A stretch of DNA of 64,000 nucleotides from Phytohabitans sp037414955 (GCA_037414955.1 JBBEWH010000012.1:72339-136338), one strand, 5' to 3'; numbered from the stretch's first letter, positions 35,101-43,180 are shown. Made by a program: numbers and translations. The notes: generated by a model not told the origin, from the letters alone.

Positions 35101-38100
35101 TGCTGCGCCGCAGGTCGGAGTCGTTGCCGTAGACGGCCGGCACGCCGATCTTCCAGACGCCGCCGTTGTCGTCGGTGTACTCCTTGATCCGGTCGACCGC
35201 GACGTCGTAGGTGACCTCGGCGCCGATCCGGCCACTGGGCAGGATCACCTTGGTGAGCTGCGTGGCGGGCGCGGTGCCGGCCCGGTGGTGCGCCTGGACC
35301 GCGGCGGGCCCGAGCGGGTGCGAGTAGAGCGCGACCTCGTCGATCGTGCCCTGGAACGAGCGCTGCGCCGTGCCGCCCCAGCCCGGCCAGGAGGCGGGTG
35401 TGCTGGCCGCGGCCGCGCCGATCTGGTTCATGGTCAGGTCGGAGTGCTCGATGGCCTGGCCGGTGCGCTCGCCGACCTTGACGCCGTCCAGGTAGAGCGT
35501 CTGCGTGGTGCCGATGACCGACAGCACGGCGTGGTGCCAGGCGTCGTCCCAGACCCGCACCGAGGAGGTGATCGGGTTGATCGTGCCGGTGGCGAACTGC
35601 CCGCGCAGCAGGCCGTCGGTGCCGGTGTAGAGGGCCGGGACGCCGACGCCGGGCGCCGTGCCCAACGCCTTGTCCTGGTATCCGATCAGCGGCCCGCCGG
35701 TCTGCGTCGGGCCGACCTTGAACCACACCTCGACGGCCGCGTCGCGGCTCTTCTTGACCGTGCCCTTGGGCAGCTCGATCTGCGAGTTCACGCCGTTGAA
35801 GGCGGCCGCGCCGTCGCCGGCGCCGGCGATCGCGCCGGCCGCGCCGGCCGTCACGTTGCGGTAGGTGCCGTTGTCCTTGCCGAGGTTGACCGCGATCGCG
35901 CTGGCCGCGCCCGTCGCGCCGGCCGGGTCGCCGAGCCGCCAGTACGACTCGGGCTTCGCGTCCAGCACGGTGCTGCGGTAGTGCGAACCGCTGCCGTACT
36001 CGTAGAGCGTGCAGGCGGTCGCCGAGGCCGGCGGGCAGACCTTGGTCAGCGCGTCGCCGGTGTACGTGTACCGCCAGGTCAACGCGGTGCCGTCGACCGG
36101 GTCGGTGCTCACCGAGTCGATGTGGTTGCCGGCCCAGGTGAAGCGCAGCGACCGGCCGGCGCTGCCCGATGCCTGCGCCCGGGAGACCCTGCCGCTGGTG
36201 TAGGTCAGCGTCACGGACCGGCCGGCGATGTCGGTGATCTTGGTCAGGTTGCTGGTCGCGCCGGCGCCGGCCAGCGCGAACTGGTACTTCGTGCCGGAGC
36301 GGTCCTGCAGGGTCCAGGCGGTGCCGTCGGCGGTGAGCCGGGCCGTGCGGCCGGGCGGCGCGGCGAACGTGCCGTCGGGATTCTTGCCGAACCGGACGGC
36401 CTGGCCGTCCGGGTAGCGGACCACGACGTTGCCCGAGCCGTCCTCGTCCGGGACGACCTTCATGTCGTACCGCGAGCTCCACCCGGCGCCGAACGCGGAG
36501 TCGGTGCGCGGGTCGAGGCTGTTGTAGGTGCGGCTGAGGTTGAGCTCGGGGCCGGTCGTCGCCACGGTGGCGTCGAGCGCGGCGGTGCGGTAGTTGCCGA
36601 CCTGGGCGTCGAACTCGGTGTCCTGGCTGGCGTAGGGCGCGTTGGCGATCCGCGAGGTGACCTCGGGCTGCGGCACCGCGGCGATCAGCGCCAGGTCCGG
36701 CGTGATCGTCTCGTTGGCGGCATCCTTGATGTACGCCCGCCAGACGTACTCCTTGCTCCACACCAGCCGTCCCGCCGGCACCGCCCAGGACTGCTTGGAC
36801 TGGTAGCCGGAGCCGGTGCAGCCGGTCGGGGCGCCGGTGGCGGGCTTGTCGCAGACCTCGAACTTGTACTGCAGCGCGGATCCGGGCGGCGCGTCGACGT
36901 CCACGCCCTTCGCCCACAGCAGCGGCGTCAGCGTCGGCGTCTGGTATCCGTGCGGCGGGTAGATCTCCTGCGCCACCGGCGGCACGTCGAAGACCTGCAG
37001 CATGATCCGGCCCGGCGGCACCTGGTGGTCGGTGAAGACCGCGCCACCCGTACGGACCATCGTGAAATCGAGCAGGTAGTCGCCCGGCTCCAGCGCCTTG
37101 ATCGTGGCCTCGAGGGTGACCGTGGCGCCGCGGGCGACCGTGCCGGTGAGGTTCGCCGACCGCTGCTGGGTGACCGCCTCGCCGCTGTCCGCGTCGTACG
37201 CGCGGTAGGCCAGGTAGTAGTCGCCGGGCGCCCACGCCTCCGCGCCCAGGTTGGTGACCGTCACCTGGACCTTGCCGTCCTGGTTACGGGTCACCGCCGG
37301 ATCCGGCGTCGGCTTCGGGATGGCGTAGGTGGCGTTGTACGGGGTGTGCGTCACGTACAGCTTCGGCGGGTTGGCGCCGGCGCCGCCGAATCGCTTCCAG
37401 GCCTGCGAGTCGCTGGTCGAGGCGCGCATCGAGAGGCCGTTGTTGGCTTGCTCGCCGTTGGCCCAGCCCTGCACCAGCCGGCTGCCGGCCACACCGAGGT
37501 CGATCATCTCGGGGGTGGCCGGGCACCGGGACGCGCCCTCGCCGAAGGCCACGTAGCCGTACGCGAAGGACCGGCTGGCCAGGGCCGCACCGACCGAGGG
37601 CCCCGGGTACCGGTAGCCGCTGCCGGCCGTCCAGGCCTGGGTCACCGGGTGCACGGTCACCGGCCGGGCCCGGCAGGACGGCGCGTCGAAGTTGGTGGCG
37701 ACCAGCGCGGCGCCGTAGACCGTGTGGTTGCGCAGCCCGCTGACGCCGAACTTCACGTACGACGCATTGTCGGTGCCGTCGACCCGGCCGACCTTGAGTT
37801 CCGACGGGCTCGCGGCGGAGCCACCGCCGGCGACGTTCATCATCTCGCCGGCGTAGCTGTCCACCGGCGGCCCGGCGCTCTGGTCCACCTGAACGGAGAA
37901 CTCGGTGGTCTGCGTGCCGTCGGCGTTGTCGTAGACGCGCTCGGTCGCGTGCGCCGGGGTGCGCAACCGGCTGGTCCGGCGGTCGAACCCGGTGAACTCG
38001 CGAGCCGGCGGGCGCACCACCGACGCCTTGTTCCGGACGGACGGCCGCTGCGGCAGCGCCGTGGTCGGGTACCGCCCGCGCACCGACTTCGGCACGTGGG

Positions 38101-38299
38101 TGTTCCGGGATTTCCCGTCCGGGCCGTTCACCGCGGTGGCGGCACCCCAGCGCTGTTCGGGCGCGCGACCGGGCGCCGCGGCGCTGGTCCTTCGCGGCTC
38201 GTCCGGCGCGGCGCGGGCCACCGCCGAGCACCCCGTCGACAACACCACCGAAATCGCGACCGACGTCGCCAACCACCGGGCACCAGCCTTGCGCGCCAT
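29144..38299 (-). CDS. Giant secreted RHS/YD-repeat polymorphic toxin with Hint and PD-(D/E)XK nuclease tip
   Basis: The 3051-residue protein starts at ATG 38299 behind GGGGAGG with a signal peptide (ATSVAISVVLSTGCSAVARA-A). In order: a DNRLRE-like N-terminal beta domain (~100-330), a CARDB-like domain (~345-440), YD repeats, an inserted LamG domain (~784-1006), many more YD repeats to ~2400, the RHS core end (GARWYQPGTGTFTSRDSVN...NRYTYG, ~2401-2465) and a 319-residue Ala/Lys/Gly helical linker. A Hint domain follows at 2785-2932 (Cys1 CNSFTPGTRVLMADGS, TDEHPFW, final VHN). The 119-residue tip has KLDMHVFD and GYVETKW, a D...ExK nuclease centre (Asp2999, Glu3015, Lys3017). Hint probably cleaves off the nuclease. 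No obvious immunity gene follows. Confidence 0.9.
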   Translation of the reverse strand: MARKAGARWLATSVAISVVLSTGCSAVARAAPDEPRRTSAAAPGRAPEQRWGAATAVNGPDGKSRNTHVPKSVRGRYPTTALPQRPSVRNKASVVRPPAREFTGFDRRTSRLRTPAHATERVYDNADGTQTTEFSVQVDQSAGPPVDSYAGEMMNVAGGGSAASPSELKVGRVDGTDNASYVKFGVSGLRNHTVYGAALVATNFDAPSCRARPVTVHPVTQAWTAGSGYRYPGPSVGAALASRSFAYGYVAFGEGASRCPATPEMIDLGVAGSRLVQGWANGEQANNGLSMRASTSDSQAWKRFGGAGANPPKLYVTHTPYNATYAIPKPTPDPAVTRNQDGKVQVTVTNLGAEAWAPGDYYLAYRAYDADSGEAVTQQRSANLTGTVARGATVTLEATIKALEPGDYLLDFTMVRTGGAVFTDHQVPPGRIMLQVFDVPPVAQEIYPPHGYQTPTLTPLLWAKGVDVDAPPGSALQYKFEVCDKPATGAPTGCTGSGYQSKQSWAVPAGRLVWSKEYVWRAYIKDAANETITPDLALIAAVPQPEVTSRIANAPYASQDTEFDAQVGNYRTAALDATVATTGPELNLSRTYNSLDPRTDSAFGAGWSSRYDMKVVPDEDGSGNVVVRYPDGQAVRFGKNPDGTFAAPPGRTARLTADGTAWTLQDRSGTKYQFALAGAGATSNLTKITDIAGRSVTLTYTSGRVSRAQASGSAGRSLRFTWAGNHIDSVSTDPVDGTALTWRYTYTGDALTKVCPPASATACTLYEYGSGSHYRSTVLDAKPESYWRLGDPAGATGAASAIAVNLGKDNGTYRNVTAGAAGAIAGAGDGAAAFNGVNSQIELPKGTVKKSRDAAVEVWFKVGPTQTGGPLIGYQDKALGTAPGVGVPALYTGTDGLLRGQFATGTINPITSSVRVWDDAWHHAVLSVIGTTQTLYLDGVKVGERTGQAIEHSDLTMNQIGAAAASTPASWPGWGGTAQRSFQGTIDEVALYSHPLGPAAVQAHHRAGTAPATQLTKVILPSGRIGAEVTYDVAVDRIKEYTDDNGGVWKIGVPAVYGNDSDLRRSIQVLDPAGRPNLYEYDALAGRLLRSGTPLGLETRPEDTGIPDPDPPTEPTPVCSRPDPQDPAFCTIIPGNAGGPVFVRHTLDGLAVRSFEYDDKGNQSKVVNENGFAVEMKYDDRGNVTERKTCRDASTCFTAYSKYPASPADPYDPRSDLVTEQRDGRSASATDNTYRTGYTYHFTGQLDVQTNPDGSTVDHAYANGTEPAVGGGTVPAGMLLSTLDARQKATRYAYFPNGDLARVTLPSGLVTEYTYDAIGRKITEKVLSDAYPSGLTTTYAYDTNGRIRSVTQPATTDAVTGVRHQQQVVNEYDADGNTTKVTISDLLGGDAARVTTTEYDEHSHPVLVTDPEGGQTSYAYDRFGNRVSMVDAGGNRYDYAYTARNKTAEIRLRGWRGDPEGAPGTGDRDYLVLHAYSYDHAGRLASDTDAMGRRLEYGYYRDDLLHKVTLKKFHDPNGATRDYVIEENTYNGAGHLVKRVAGNGTKVTTHAVDRVGKVTETVEDPDGLRRTSTFAFDLNGNVTRTTMTGRPSNVPGIGTQPSDQVDYEYDDAGNVRTETITAGPDTRVTSYTYDQRGLRTSATDPKNATTDYDYDEAGRLVKVTGPAVTAEDADGTSASTRPVAVAGFDTYGAQTSSRDPLGRVSRSVYDRLGRPVQSIAPAYLPPGPSQTITPITATTYDPLGNVTSVTEPGGAVTRFTYDQLSRLVVRDEPGETNDQRALSRFTYTRTGQPLSTTGPTGARTESTYDDLDRPVSSTQIERYPQAGVFTGTVTYDDAGNARAVTAPSGATTRSEFDALGQLTKTTSAAGVVRRYGYDYTGRQVYEEDGKGRVTRVAFNQFGDKTSESDLLGEDVLRTQTYAYDVSGNLVGATDPDQHTTRFEYDAADRLVKQIEPVSADHSITTSFGYDAAGNRTRYTDGRGNVTRYSYNTLGLPESVVEPSTAAHPAAADRTWTVGYDADAQPVRLTAPGNVVRARTYDAAGRLRAETGAGAEAATTARTLGYDLAGQLTTVSAPGGTNTYSYNDRGDLLNAAGPSGNASFAYDNDGLLTGRTDAAGTATFGYDRGRLKTVTDGLTGTTQTLGYDAAGALQSVDYGGGRTRALTYDDYGQLASDTVRSAGNAVVASVSYGYDANGHVVRKTTAGTAEAGDNRYEYDWAGRLTAWIGPGGRTAYEWDDSGNRTKAGTKTATFDERNRLLSDGDYTYQYTARGSLKSRTSSGLAEQYSFDAFDRLVSSEGQDYTYDGLDRAAARNGVAFTYAGAEDDPVAYASERYGRGAGGELLSTAVGTAKRLTVADAHGDIVAELDPTAPHASAPAGSTAYDPFGERIASASRTSSVGFQGDWTDPDTGQVDMGARWYQPGTGTFTSRDSVNYSAGDSVLANRYTYGAGAPLDYSDPDGHWPKWIRKAANIVKSVATTVYNAAATVASAAWSAVKALGSALARGAEWVYNKSGLASAVNAVGNAVKKGANWAQQKKAQAAAAARKAAAAVTAAAKKAAATAVKYTPLPVLAAVTKPLLKTIGKVVSTTAKLAASVVSVAVTAIADPKKFATQLYQAAADKVGAVIETVSKAAIAAGQWVAEHKDAILEGLAIVGSIAAGIACAAATAGAAAVACMVGAAALINLAKDMGQGDIKNWKDAAKSAGIGAAQGLMGAGAGAIGAKVVGAVAAKGVGLAGQMAAGAVTGGVTDAGMQYAATGEVNMAGVAMGAAFGAFSGGRSRGCNSFTPGTRVLMADGSTEPIDQVAIGDTVKATDPTTGRTENKQVTDVIVGDGEKHLVEITVDVDDAAGDKVAKVTATDEHPFWVDDANRWVNAKDLKPGHRFETADHRSAEVVETRFWTQRQRVYNLTVDGLHTYYVLAGDIAALVHNARKCDVVHPSQPQGGARNRMAGDGFRDDVAAFLRSQGRFVETDAQNPAAMTFRAPRRDGTWGDRKLDMHVFDRPGGRLLGYVETKWRSAGRKYKNSDQEHQDNWLRKHAGINISVVAGG

Positions 38300-38495
38300 G
38301 CAGACCTCCCCAGGTCGTTGCGAGCATTCCGCCATCCGGTCGCCGCGGCTGTCGAGAACGGGTGCGGATCGGTTGCGCAGGCGCGCAACCGTGGAGCTCG
38401 TTGCGCACATGAGCAAGGAATCGGCGTCCGGGGCTGGCGCCGGTGACCTGGACGCGGTTCAGTCTTCGTGGAGTTGTCATGGGGGAGGCGACAAC

Positions 38496-39515
38496 GTGGT
38501 GATCGCCCAACGTGAGGTGGTGCCGTCCTTGAGCCGCTGGGGCCTGTCGGCACACGCGGACCTGGCGTACCGAGCGCTCGCCCTGCAGGGAGCGGACACG
38601 GCGCAGGCGCTGGCCCGCCGGCTCGGGGTCGAGTCCCGGCGGATCGACCGGGCGCTGGACGAGCTGGCAGACGTCGGCGCGGTGCGCATCCGGGTCGAGG
38701 GTTGCACCCGGTACTGGCATCCCGTCGCCGGCGACCGGGTGGTGTCGATGCTGCGGCAGCGGCGCACCCCGCAGTTGTGGAGCGCGAAACTCCAGCGGCA
38801 CCTGGCCGCGGTGTCCGGCCTGCACCTGGACCGGCTCCCGGCGGACTCGGTGTGCCGGCTGCCGAGCCGGGCGGCCGCCCGCGGCCGCATCGCCGAGCTG
38901 GTCGCCGTCGAGCGCTGCGAGCACCTGACGATCAACACGGAGGACGTGTTCAGCGCGGACGCGGCCGCGGCGGCCACGCCGCTGGACCGGTCACTGCTGG
39001 CCCGCGGCGTGCGGCTGCGCACGCTCACGCCCGCGCCGCTGGACGGCAGCCACGCCGAGCCGCTGGCGGGCGGCGCCGAGCACCGGGAGGCCGCCTCGCT
39101 GCCGTTGAAGCTGATGGTGTTCGACCGGCGCGCGGCTCTGCTCCCGGCGGACCCCGCCAACTTCGACGCCGGCGCGGTGGTCCTCACCGACCAGGAGGCG
39201 GTGGCGCAGCTGACCCAGCTGTTCTACCGGTTTTGGGGCAGCGCCCGCGATATCAACCAGCACGAGGTGCCCGCCATCATGCTCACTGCCCGGGAACAGG
39301 CCATCGTCTCCCTGCTCAGCGCCGGCCACAGCGAGGCCGCGGCCGCCGCCGAGCTTGGTCTGAGCCGCCGCACCGTCGTCTACACGCTGCGCGCCCTGAT
39401 GGACCGCCTCGGCGTGGCCAACCGCTTCCAGCTCGCCCTGGTCCTGGGCGCCGCCCACGCCGTGCCGGTGCCCGACGTGGGCCGGTCGACCACCCGAGAA
39501 TCGGAGGAGTCCTGA
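38496..39515 (+). CDS. TrmB-like / LuxR-type transcriptional regulator
   Basis: The 339-residue protein starts at GTG 38496 after GGGGGAGG. Residues ~12-80 form a TrmB-like winged helix (LSAHADLAYRALALQGADTA, ARRLGVESRRIDRALDELAD). A middle phospholipase-D-like effector domain follows (HLTINTEDVFSAD, RGVRLRTL). The C-terminus is a LuxR HTH (LTAREQAIVSLLSAGHSEAA, AAELGLSRRTVVYTLRALMD). This architecture is common in actinomycetes. It diverges from the RHS toxin with about 195 bp between, and its stop overlaps the following secreted-protein start. Control of the toxin gene is a position-based guess. Confidence 0.8.
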   Translation: MVIAQREVVPSLSRWGLSAHADLAYRALALQGADTAQALARRLGVESRRIDRALDELADVGAVRIRVEGCTRYWHPVAGDRVVSMLRQRRTPQLWSAKLQRHLAAVSGLHLDRLPADSVCRLPSRAAARGRIAELVAVERCEHLTINTEDVFSADAAAAATPLDRSLLARGVRLRTLTPAPLDGSHAEPLAGGAEHREAASLPLKLMVFDRRAALLPADPANFDAGAVVLTDQEAVAQLTQLFYRFWGSARDINQHEVPAIMLTAREQAIVSLLSAGHSEAAAAAELGLSRRTVVYTLRALMDRLGVANRFQLALVLGAAHAVPVPDVGRSTTRESEES

Positions 39516-40066
39516 TGCTTCGCCTCACCGCGGCCATGTTCGTCGCGGCCCTGACCGCCACGCTTGCCGGCCCCGCACCCGCGTTGGCGGACCCGGTGCC
39601 GTGGACCATGGCGCCGTGCGCCACCGCCACCCTGGGCAACGCCGTTCGGGACAGGTCGGTGGCCTGGTTCGTCATCTCCGGGGAGGCCGTGCAGTGCGCA
39701 CCGGCGGTCGCCGGCGGCGGCGTTCGCATCGCCGTCTACCCGGCGGGCGGAGAGACCGGCTACTCACAGGGGTTCAACGTCCGGCTGTTCGATTTCGCGG
39801 ACGTCGGCGTGAGTCGCGAGTTCGGCGCCGCGGTCGTGGGGACGTCACCCGGTGAGGACGGCGTCTGCGTCCTGGCCGGCGAACACTCGCGCATCGCGTG
39901 CGTCCGGGTGACCGTCGCGGAGGACCGCACAACCGCCAGAACGGAACGGATCGATGTCAACGATCCCCTGGTCGCCAAGGAGCTCCACCGCCTCGAACCG
40001 TACGCGGGCAGCGTGTACCCACCGGACGGCAAGGGCATGGATCCGACCTGCGGCACCTGCTTCTGA
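39515..40066 (+). CDS. Secreted protein of unknown function
   Basis: The 183-residue product begins MLRLTAAMFVAALTATLAG with a Sec signal cut near ALA-DP. The mature part is compact and beta-rich and has six cysteines (PCATAT, VQCAPA, GVCVLAG, RIACVRV, TCGTCF), probably in disulfides. I recognise no family. Its ATG overlaps the TGA of the LuxR-type regulator gene (TGATG) and a GGAGGAG site lies in that gene's end, so it is co-translated with the regulator. It converges on the desaturase with 26 bases between stops. Confidence 0.65.
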   Translation: MLRLTAAMFVAALTATLAGPAPALADPVPWTMAPCATATLGNAVRDRSVAWFVISGEAVQCAPAVAGGGVRIAVYPAGGETGYSQGFNVRLFDFADVGVSREFGAAVVGTSPGEDGVCVLAGEHSRIACVRVTVAEDRTTARTERIDVNDPLVAKELHRLEPYAGSVYPPDGKGMDPTCGTCF

Positions 40067-40092
40067 CACCGTCGCCACGCGTCACCCCGCGC

Positions 40093-41127
40093 TCAGCGGG
40101 CCCGGTGTTCGGCGCGGGCTGGTGCGCCCACCTGGTGCAGGTGTCGCAGGGCTTGGCGGTAGGAAGCGATGAGGCTGGTCTGTTCGTAGGCGACGCCGAT
40201 TTCGGCGCAGTATGCCTGCACGATCGGCTGCGCTTTGCGCAGGTTGGAGCTTGGCATGGCAGGGAACAGATGGTGCTCGATCTGGTAGTTCAGGCCGCCG
40301 AGCGCCACGTCGATCAGCCAGCCGCCGCGGACGTTGCGCGAGGTCAGCACCTGCTTGCGCAGGTAGTCCTCGTCGCCGGTCGGGTGCGGCATGCCTTTGT
40401 GGTTGGGCGCGAACGTCATGCCGAGGTATACGCCGAACAGCGCCTGGTGCAGGAGCAGGAAGGCGATGGCCTGCGGCGGTGACAGGACGATCAGCAGTGC
40501 GGAAAGGTAGCCGACGGCGTGCAGGATCAGCAGCGTGCCTTCCAGGCGGGGGCGCTTGACCGTGCCATCGCGCAAGGCCCTGACGCTGGAGACCTTCAGG
40601 TCGGCGGCGAGCAGGGTGAGCAGTGGGAAGAACAGTACGGCCTGGTGCCGGGTGACGAAGCCCTTCAGCCCGCGCCTGCCCAGGGCCGACTTCGTGGCCC
40701 AGATGAGCACCTCGGGCGCTACGTCCGGATCGAGGTCGTCGTGGTTGGGGTTGTTGTGGTGACGGGTGTGCTTGTCCATCCACCAGCCGTAGCTCATCCC
40801 GATGCCGAGGTTTCCCGCGAGCCGCCCGGCGACCTCGCTGGGACGCTTGGTGCGGAACACCTGGCGGTGTGCCAGGTCGTGCGCCACGAGCCCGACCTGG
40901 GCGAAGGTGACGGCGAGGAACGCGGCCGTGATCATCTGCCACCAGGAGGAGCCGATGAGGAAGAACGCGGTCCAACCGCCGAGGAACATGAGCGTGACGA
41001 CGCTCAGCCGCGCGATGTAGTAGGCGGGCCGGCGCCGCATCAGCCCCTCGCCGTTGATCCGGCGGGACAGCACGGCGAAGTCGCTGCCGGTCGCCGTCGT
41101 TCCCGACGGCGGCATGGTGATCGTCAT
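40093..41127 (-). CDS. Membrane fatty-acid desaturase (acyl-lipid/acyl-CoA type)
   Basis: The 344-residue protein has all three histidine boxes of membrane di-iron desaturases: HDLAH, HTRHHNNPNH, and QIEHHLFP near the C-terminus. Hydrophobic hairpins flank them (VVTLMFLGGWTAFFLIG; LLILHAVGYLSALLIVL). It introduces a double bond into membrane acyl chains and needs an electron-transfer partner not found here. It diverges from a histidine kinase/response regulator pair of DesKR type, which suggests control by membrane state. Confidence 0.9.
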   Translation of the reverse strand: MTITMPPSGTTATGSDFAVLSRRINGEGLMRRRPAYYIARLSVVTLMFLGGWTAFFLIGSSWWQMITAAFLAVTFAQVGLVAHDLAHRQVFRTKRPSEVAGRLAGNLGIGMSYGWWMDKHTRHHNNPNHDDLDPDVAPEVLIWATKSALGRRGLKGFVTRHQAVLFFPLLTLLAADLKVSSVRALRDGTVKRPRLEGTLLILHAVGYLSALLIVLSPPQAIAFLLLHQALFGVYLGMTFAPNHKGMPHPTGDEDYLRKQVLTSRNVRGGWLIDVALGGLNYQIEHHLFPAMPSSNLRKAQPIVQAYCAEIGVAYEQTSLIASYRQALRHLHQVGAPARAEHRAR

Positions 41128-41183
41128 GTTTCTATCGAACCCTGTGACGTCCGGATCGTCAGGAGCGCTATGACCTGCGGCCC

Positions 41184-41231
41184 GGTGGTGCTAGCACCAC
41201 CATTGACCCGCCCACCGGCGGGCACTATATG
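41184..41231. promoter_or_regulatory. Perfect 18-bp palindrome and promoter in the desaturase/kinase divergent region
   Basis: GGTGGTGCTAGCACCACC (41184-41201) is a perfect palindrome, a strong candidate for a regulator dimer site. Right after it TTGACC (41203-41208), a 17-bp spacer and TATATG (41226-41231) form a near-consensus promoter reading toward the kinase. The kinase GTG begins five bases after the -10, so the transcript is effectively leaderless. TATGACCTG occurs twice, at 41169 and 41228. Confidence 0.7.
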
Positions 41232-41235
41232 ACCT

Positions 41236-42543
41236 GTGGAGATCCGTGAGACCGGTGCATCGCCGGGCCGATGGGTGAGGCGCGGTGTGCGCTCCGTGCT
41301 CGGCGGCCTGGCCGCGGTCGGTCTGGCGTTCACCAATATCCCGCTACTCGCCGTGTCGGTCGTCGCGTTGGCGTTGGCACCGGTGCCGTTCCTCGGCCTG
41401 GCGCTGGCGCCGTGGACGATGACGCTGGTCCGGATGCGCGCCGACCTCGAGCGCAGACGCGCCTCACGGACCGGTGTCCTGGTGACCCGCCCGTACCATC
41501 CGCCCCCGGAACGGGCCATGGCCGGCAGCTGGCAGCGTTTCCGGTGGATCGTGACGGACCCGGCCACCTGGCGTGACCTTGCCTGGCTCCTGCCCGGCGC
41601 GATCGTCGGTTTCGCGCTCGGATCGGCCGCGGTGGTCGTGCCGCTGTACGGCCTGGCGGGTCTGACGTTGACCCCGTTGTGGATCTGGCTGGGCACCGGC
41701 TGGTACGGCTACGGCGTCGTCTGGTCCATCGACACGTTCGCCGAAGGTCTGCTCTGCCTACCGCAAGGCGCCGTCATCCTCGTCGCGGGCCTGTGGCTGG
41801 CGCCGTGGCTGCGCCGCGTCGATGCCCTCTTCGCCCGGCTCTTCCTCGCGCCCACCACGGCTGCCGCACTCCGGCTGCGCGTCACCCAGCTGACCCTCAC
41901 CCGCGCTGACACGGTGGACGCCCAAGCGGCGGAGCTGCGCCGCATCGAACGTGACCTGCACGACGGCGTCCAGGCCCGCCTCGTCGCGCTGAGAATGGTG
42001 CTCGGCCTGGCCGACACCCTCATCGACCGCGACCCGGCCCAGGCACACAAGCTGCTCGCCGAAGCGCGCGAGTCCAGCGGTATGGCGCTGGTCGAGCTGC
42101 GGCACCTCGTCCGCGGCATCCACCCACCGGTACTCGCCGAACGTGGACTCGGCGGCGCGGTCCGCGCACTGGCGCTCAGCCTGCCGGTCCCGATCGCGGT
42201 CGACATCGCCCTGCCTGGACGACCGGACACGCCCGTCGAGTCCGCCGCGTACTTCGCCGTCGCCGAAGCGCTGACCAACATGATCCGGCACAGCCGGGCC
42301 CACTCCGGATCGGTGTCCATGAGGCACGCGGACGGTGTGCTGACCATGGTGGTTACCGACGACGGCGCGGGCGGCGCCGACCCCGCCGCCGGCACCGGGT
42401 TGCACGGTATCGAACGCCGCCTCGCCGCGTTCGATGGCACGATGACACTGTCGAGCCCGCCCGGGGGGCCCACCGTCATCACCATGGAGCTGCCGTGCGC
42501 GTTGTCATCGCCGAGGACCACGCCCTCCTCCGCGACGGACTGA
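41236..42543 (+). CDS. NarL-type sensor histidine kinase (DesK-like)
   Basis: The 435-residue protein has an N-terminal membrane sensor with about four to six hydrophobic segments (LAAVGLAFTNIPLLAVSVVA; TWRDLAWLLPGAIVGFALG; GAVILVAGLWLAPWL). Then come a HisKA_3 dimerisation box with His242 in RRIERDLHDGVQARL and a HATPase domain (AYFAVAEALTNMIRHS, VVTDDGAGGAD, GLHGIERRL). It should phosphorylate the response regulator whose gene overlaps its 3' end by 49 nt. The GTG start sits at the expected start point of the upstream promoter. Next to a desaturase gene, a membrane-fluidity or lipid signal is plausible (inference from DesKR). Confidence 0.88.
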   Translation: MEIRETGASPGRWVRRGVRSVLGGLAAVGLAFTNIPLLAVSVVALALAPVPFLGLALAPWTMTLVRMRADLERRRASRTGVLVTRPYHPPPERAMAGSWQRFRWIVTDPATWRDLAWLLPGAIVGFALGSAAVVVPLYGLAGLTLTPLWIWLGTGWYGYGVVWSIDTFAEGLLCLPQGAVILVAGLWLAPWLRRVDALFARLFLAPTTAAALRLRVTQLTLTRADTVDAQAAELRRIERDLHDGVQARLVALRMVLGLADTLIDRDPAQAHKLLAEARESSGMALVELRHLVRGIHPPVLAERGLGGAVRALALSLPVPIAVDIALPGRPDTPVESAAYFAVAEALTNMIRHSRAHSGSVSMRHADGVLTMVVTDDGAGGADPAAGTGLHGIERRLAAFDGTMTLSSPPGGPTVITMELPCALSSPRTTPSSATD

Positions 42544-43130
42544 CCCGCCTGCTGCAGGCGTTCGACTTCGACGTCGTCGCGACCATCGACAACGGCCCGG
42601 CCCTGCTGCCCGCCCTGATCGCACACAAGCCCCAGGTCGCGATCATCGACGTCCGGCTCCCGCCGACGTTCACCGACGAAGGACTGCAAGCCGCGATCGC
42701 GGCCCGAGCGCACCTGCCGGGTCTGCCGATCCTCATGCTCTCCCAGCACGTCGAGCCCATGTACGCCCGCGAACTGCTCAGCACCCCGGACGGCGGTGTG
42801 GGCTATCTGCTCAAAGATCGCGTCTCCGACGTCGAGGAGTTCGTCGACGCGGTCCGCCGGGTAGCCGCCGGTGGCACCGCTATGGACCCCGAAGTGATCT
42901 CACAACTGCTCGTCCGCCGTGAGCCACTGGCGGTACTCACCAGCCGGGAGCGTGAAGTGCTCGGGGTCATGGCTGAGGGCCGCTCCAACGCCGCGATCGC
43001 GGCCCACCTCCGCATCACCGAGAAAGCCGTGAGCAAACACATCAACAACATCCTCACCAAACTCGAGATGCCGCCCTCCGACGACGACAACCGCCGCGTC
43101 CTCGCCGTACTGGCATACCTCAACGCCTGA
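42495..43130 (+). CDS. NarL/FixJ-family response regulator
   Basis: The 211-residue protein has a receiver domain with acidic pocket (AED at 6-8), phospho-acceptor Asp52 in AIIDVRLPP and GYLLKDRV, then a LuxR HTH at ~145-205 (LTSREREVLGVMAEGRSNAA, LRITEKAVSKHINNILTKL). The GTG start lies 49 bases inside the kinase gene, which couples their translation. It probably controls the desaturase promoter in the divergent region. A small hairpin follows the stop. Confidence 0.9.
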   Translation: MRVVIAEDHALLRDGLTRLLQAFDFDVVATIDNGPALLPALIAHKPQVAIIDVRLPPTFTDEGLQAAIAARAHLPGLPILMLSQHVEPMYARELLSTPDGGVGYLLKDRVSDVEEFVDAVRRVAAGGTAMDPEVISQLLVRREPLAVLTSREREVLGVMAEGRSNAAIAAHLRITEKAVSKHINNILTKLEMPPSDDDNRRVLAVLAYLNA

Positions 43131-43161
43131 GGGTCTGCGGCGCTACCTCCGCCGCGCCGAC

Positions 43162-43180
43162 CCGCACGGTGATCGTGCGG
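43162..43180. terminator. Short hairpin between convergent genes
   Basis: CCGCACG (43162-43168) pairs with CGTGCGG (43174-43180) across five bases, between the response regulator stop and the GntR stop. A 7-bp stem is modest, so terminator function is only probable. Confidence 0.4.
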
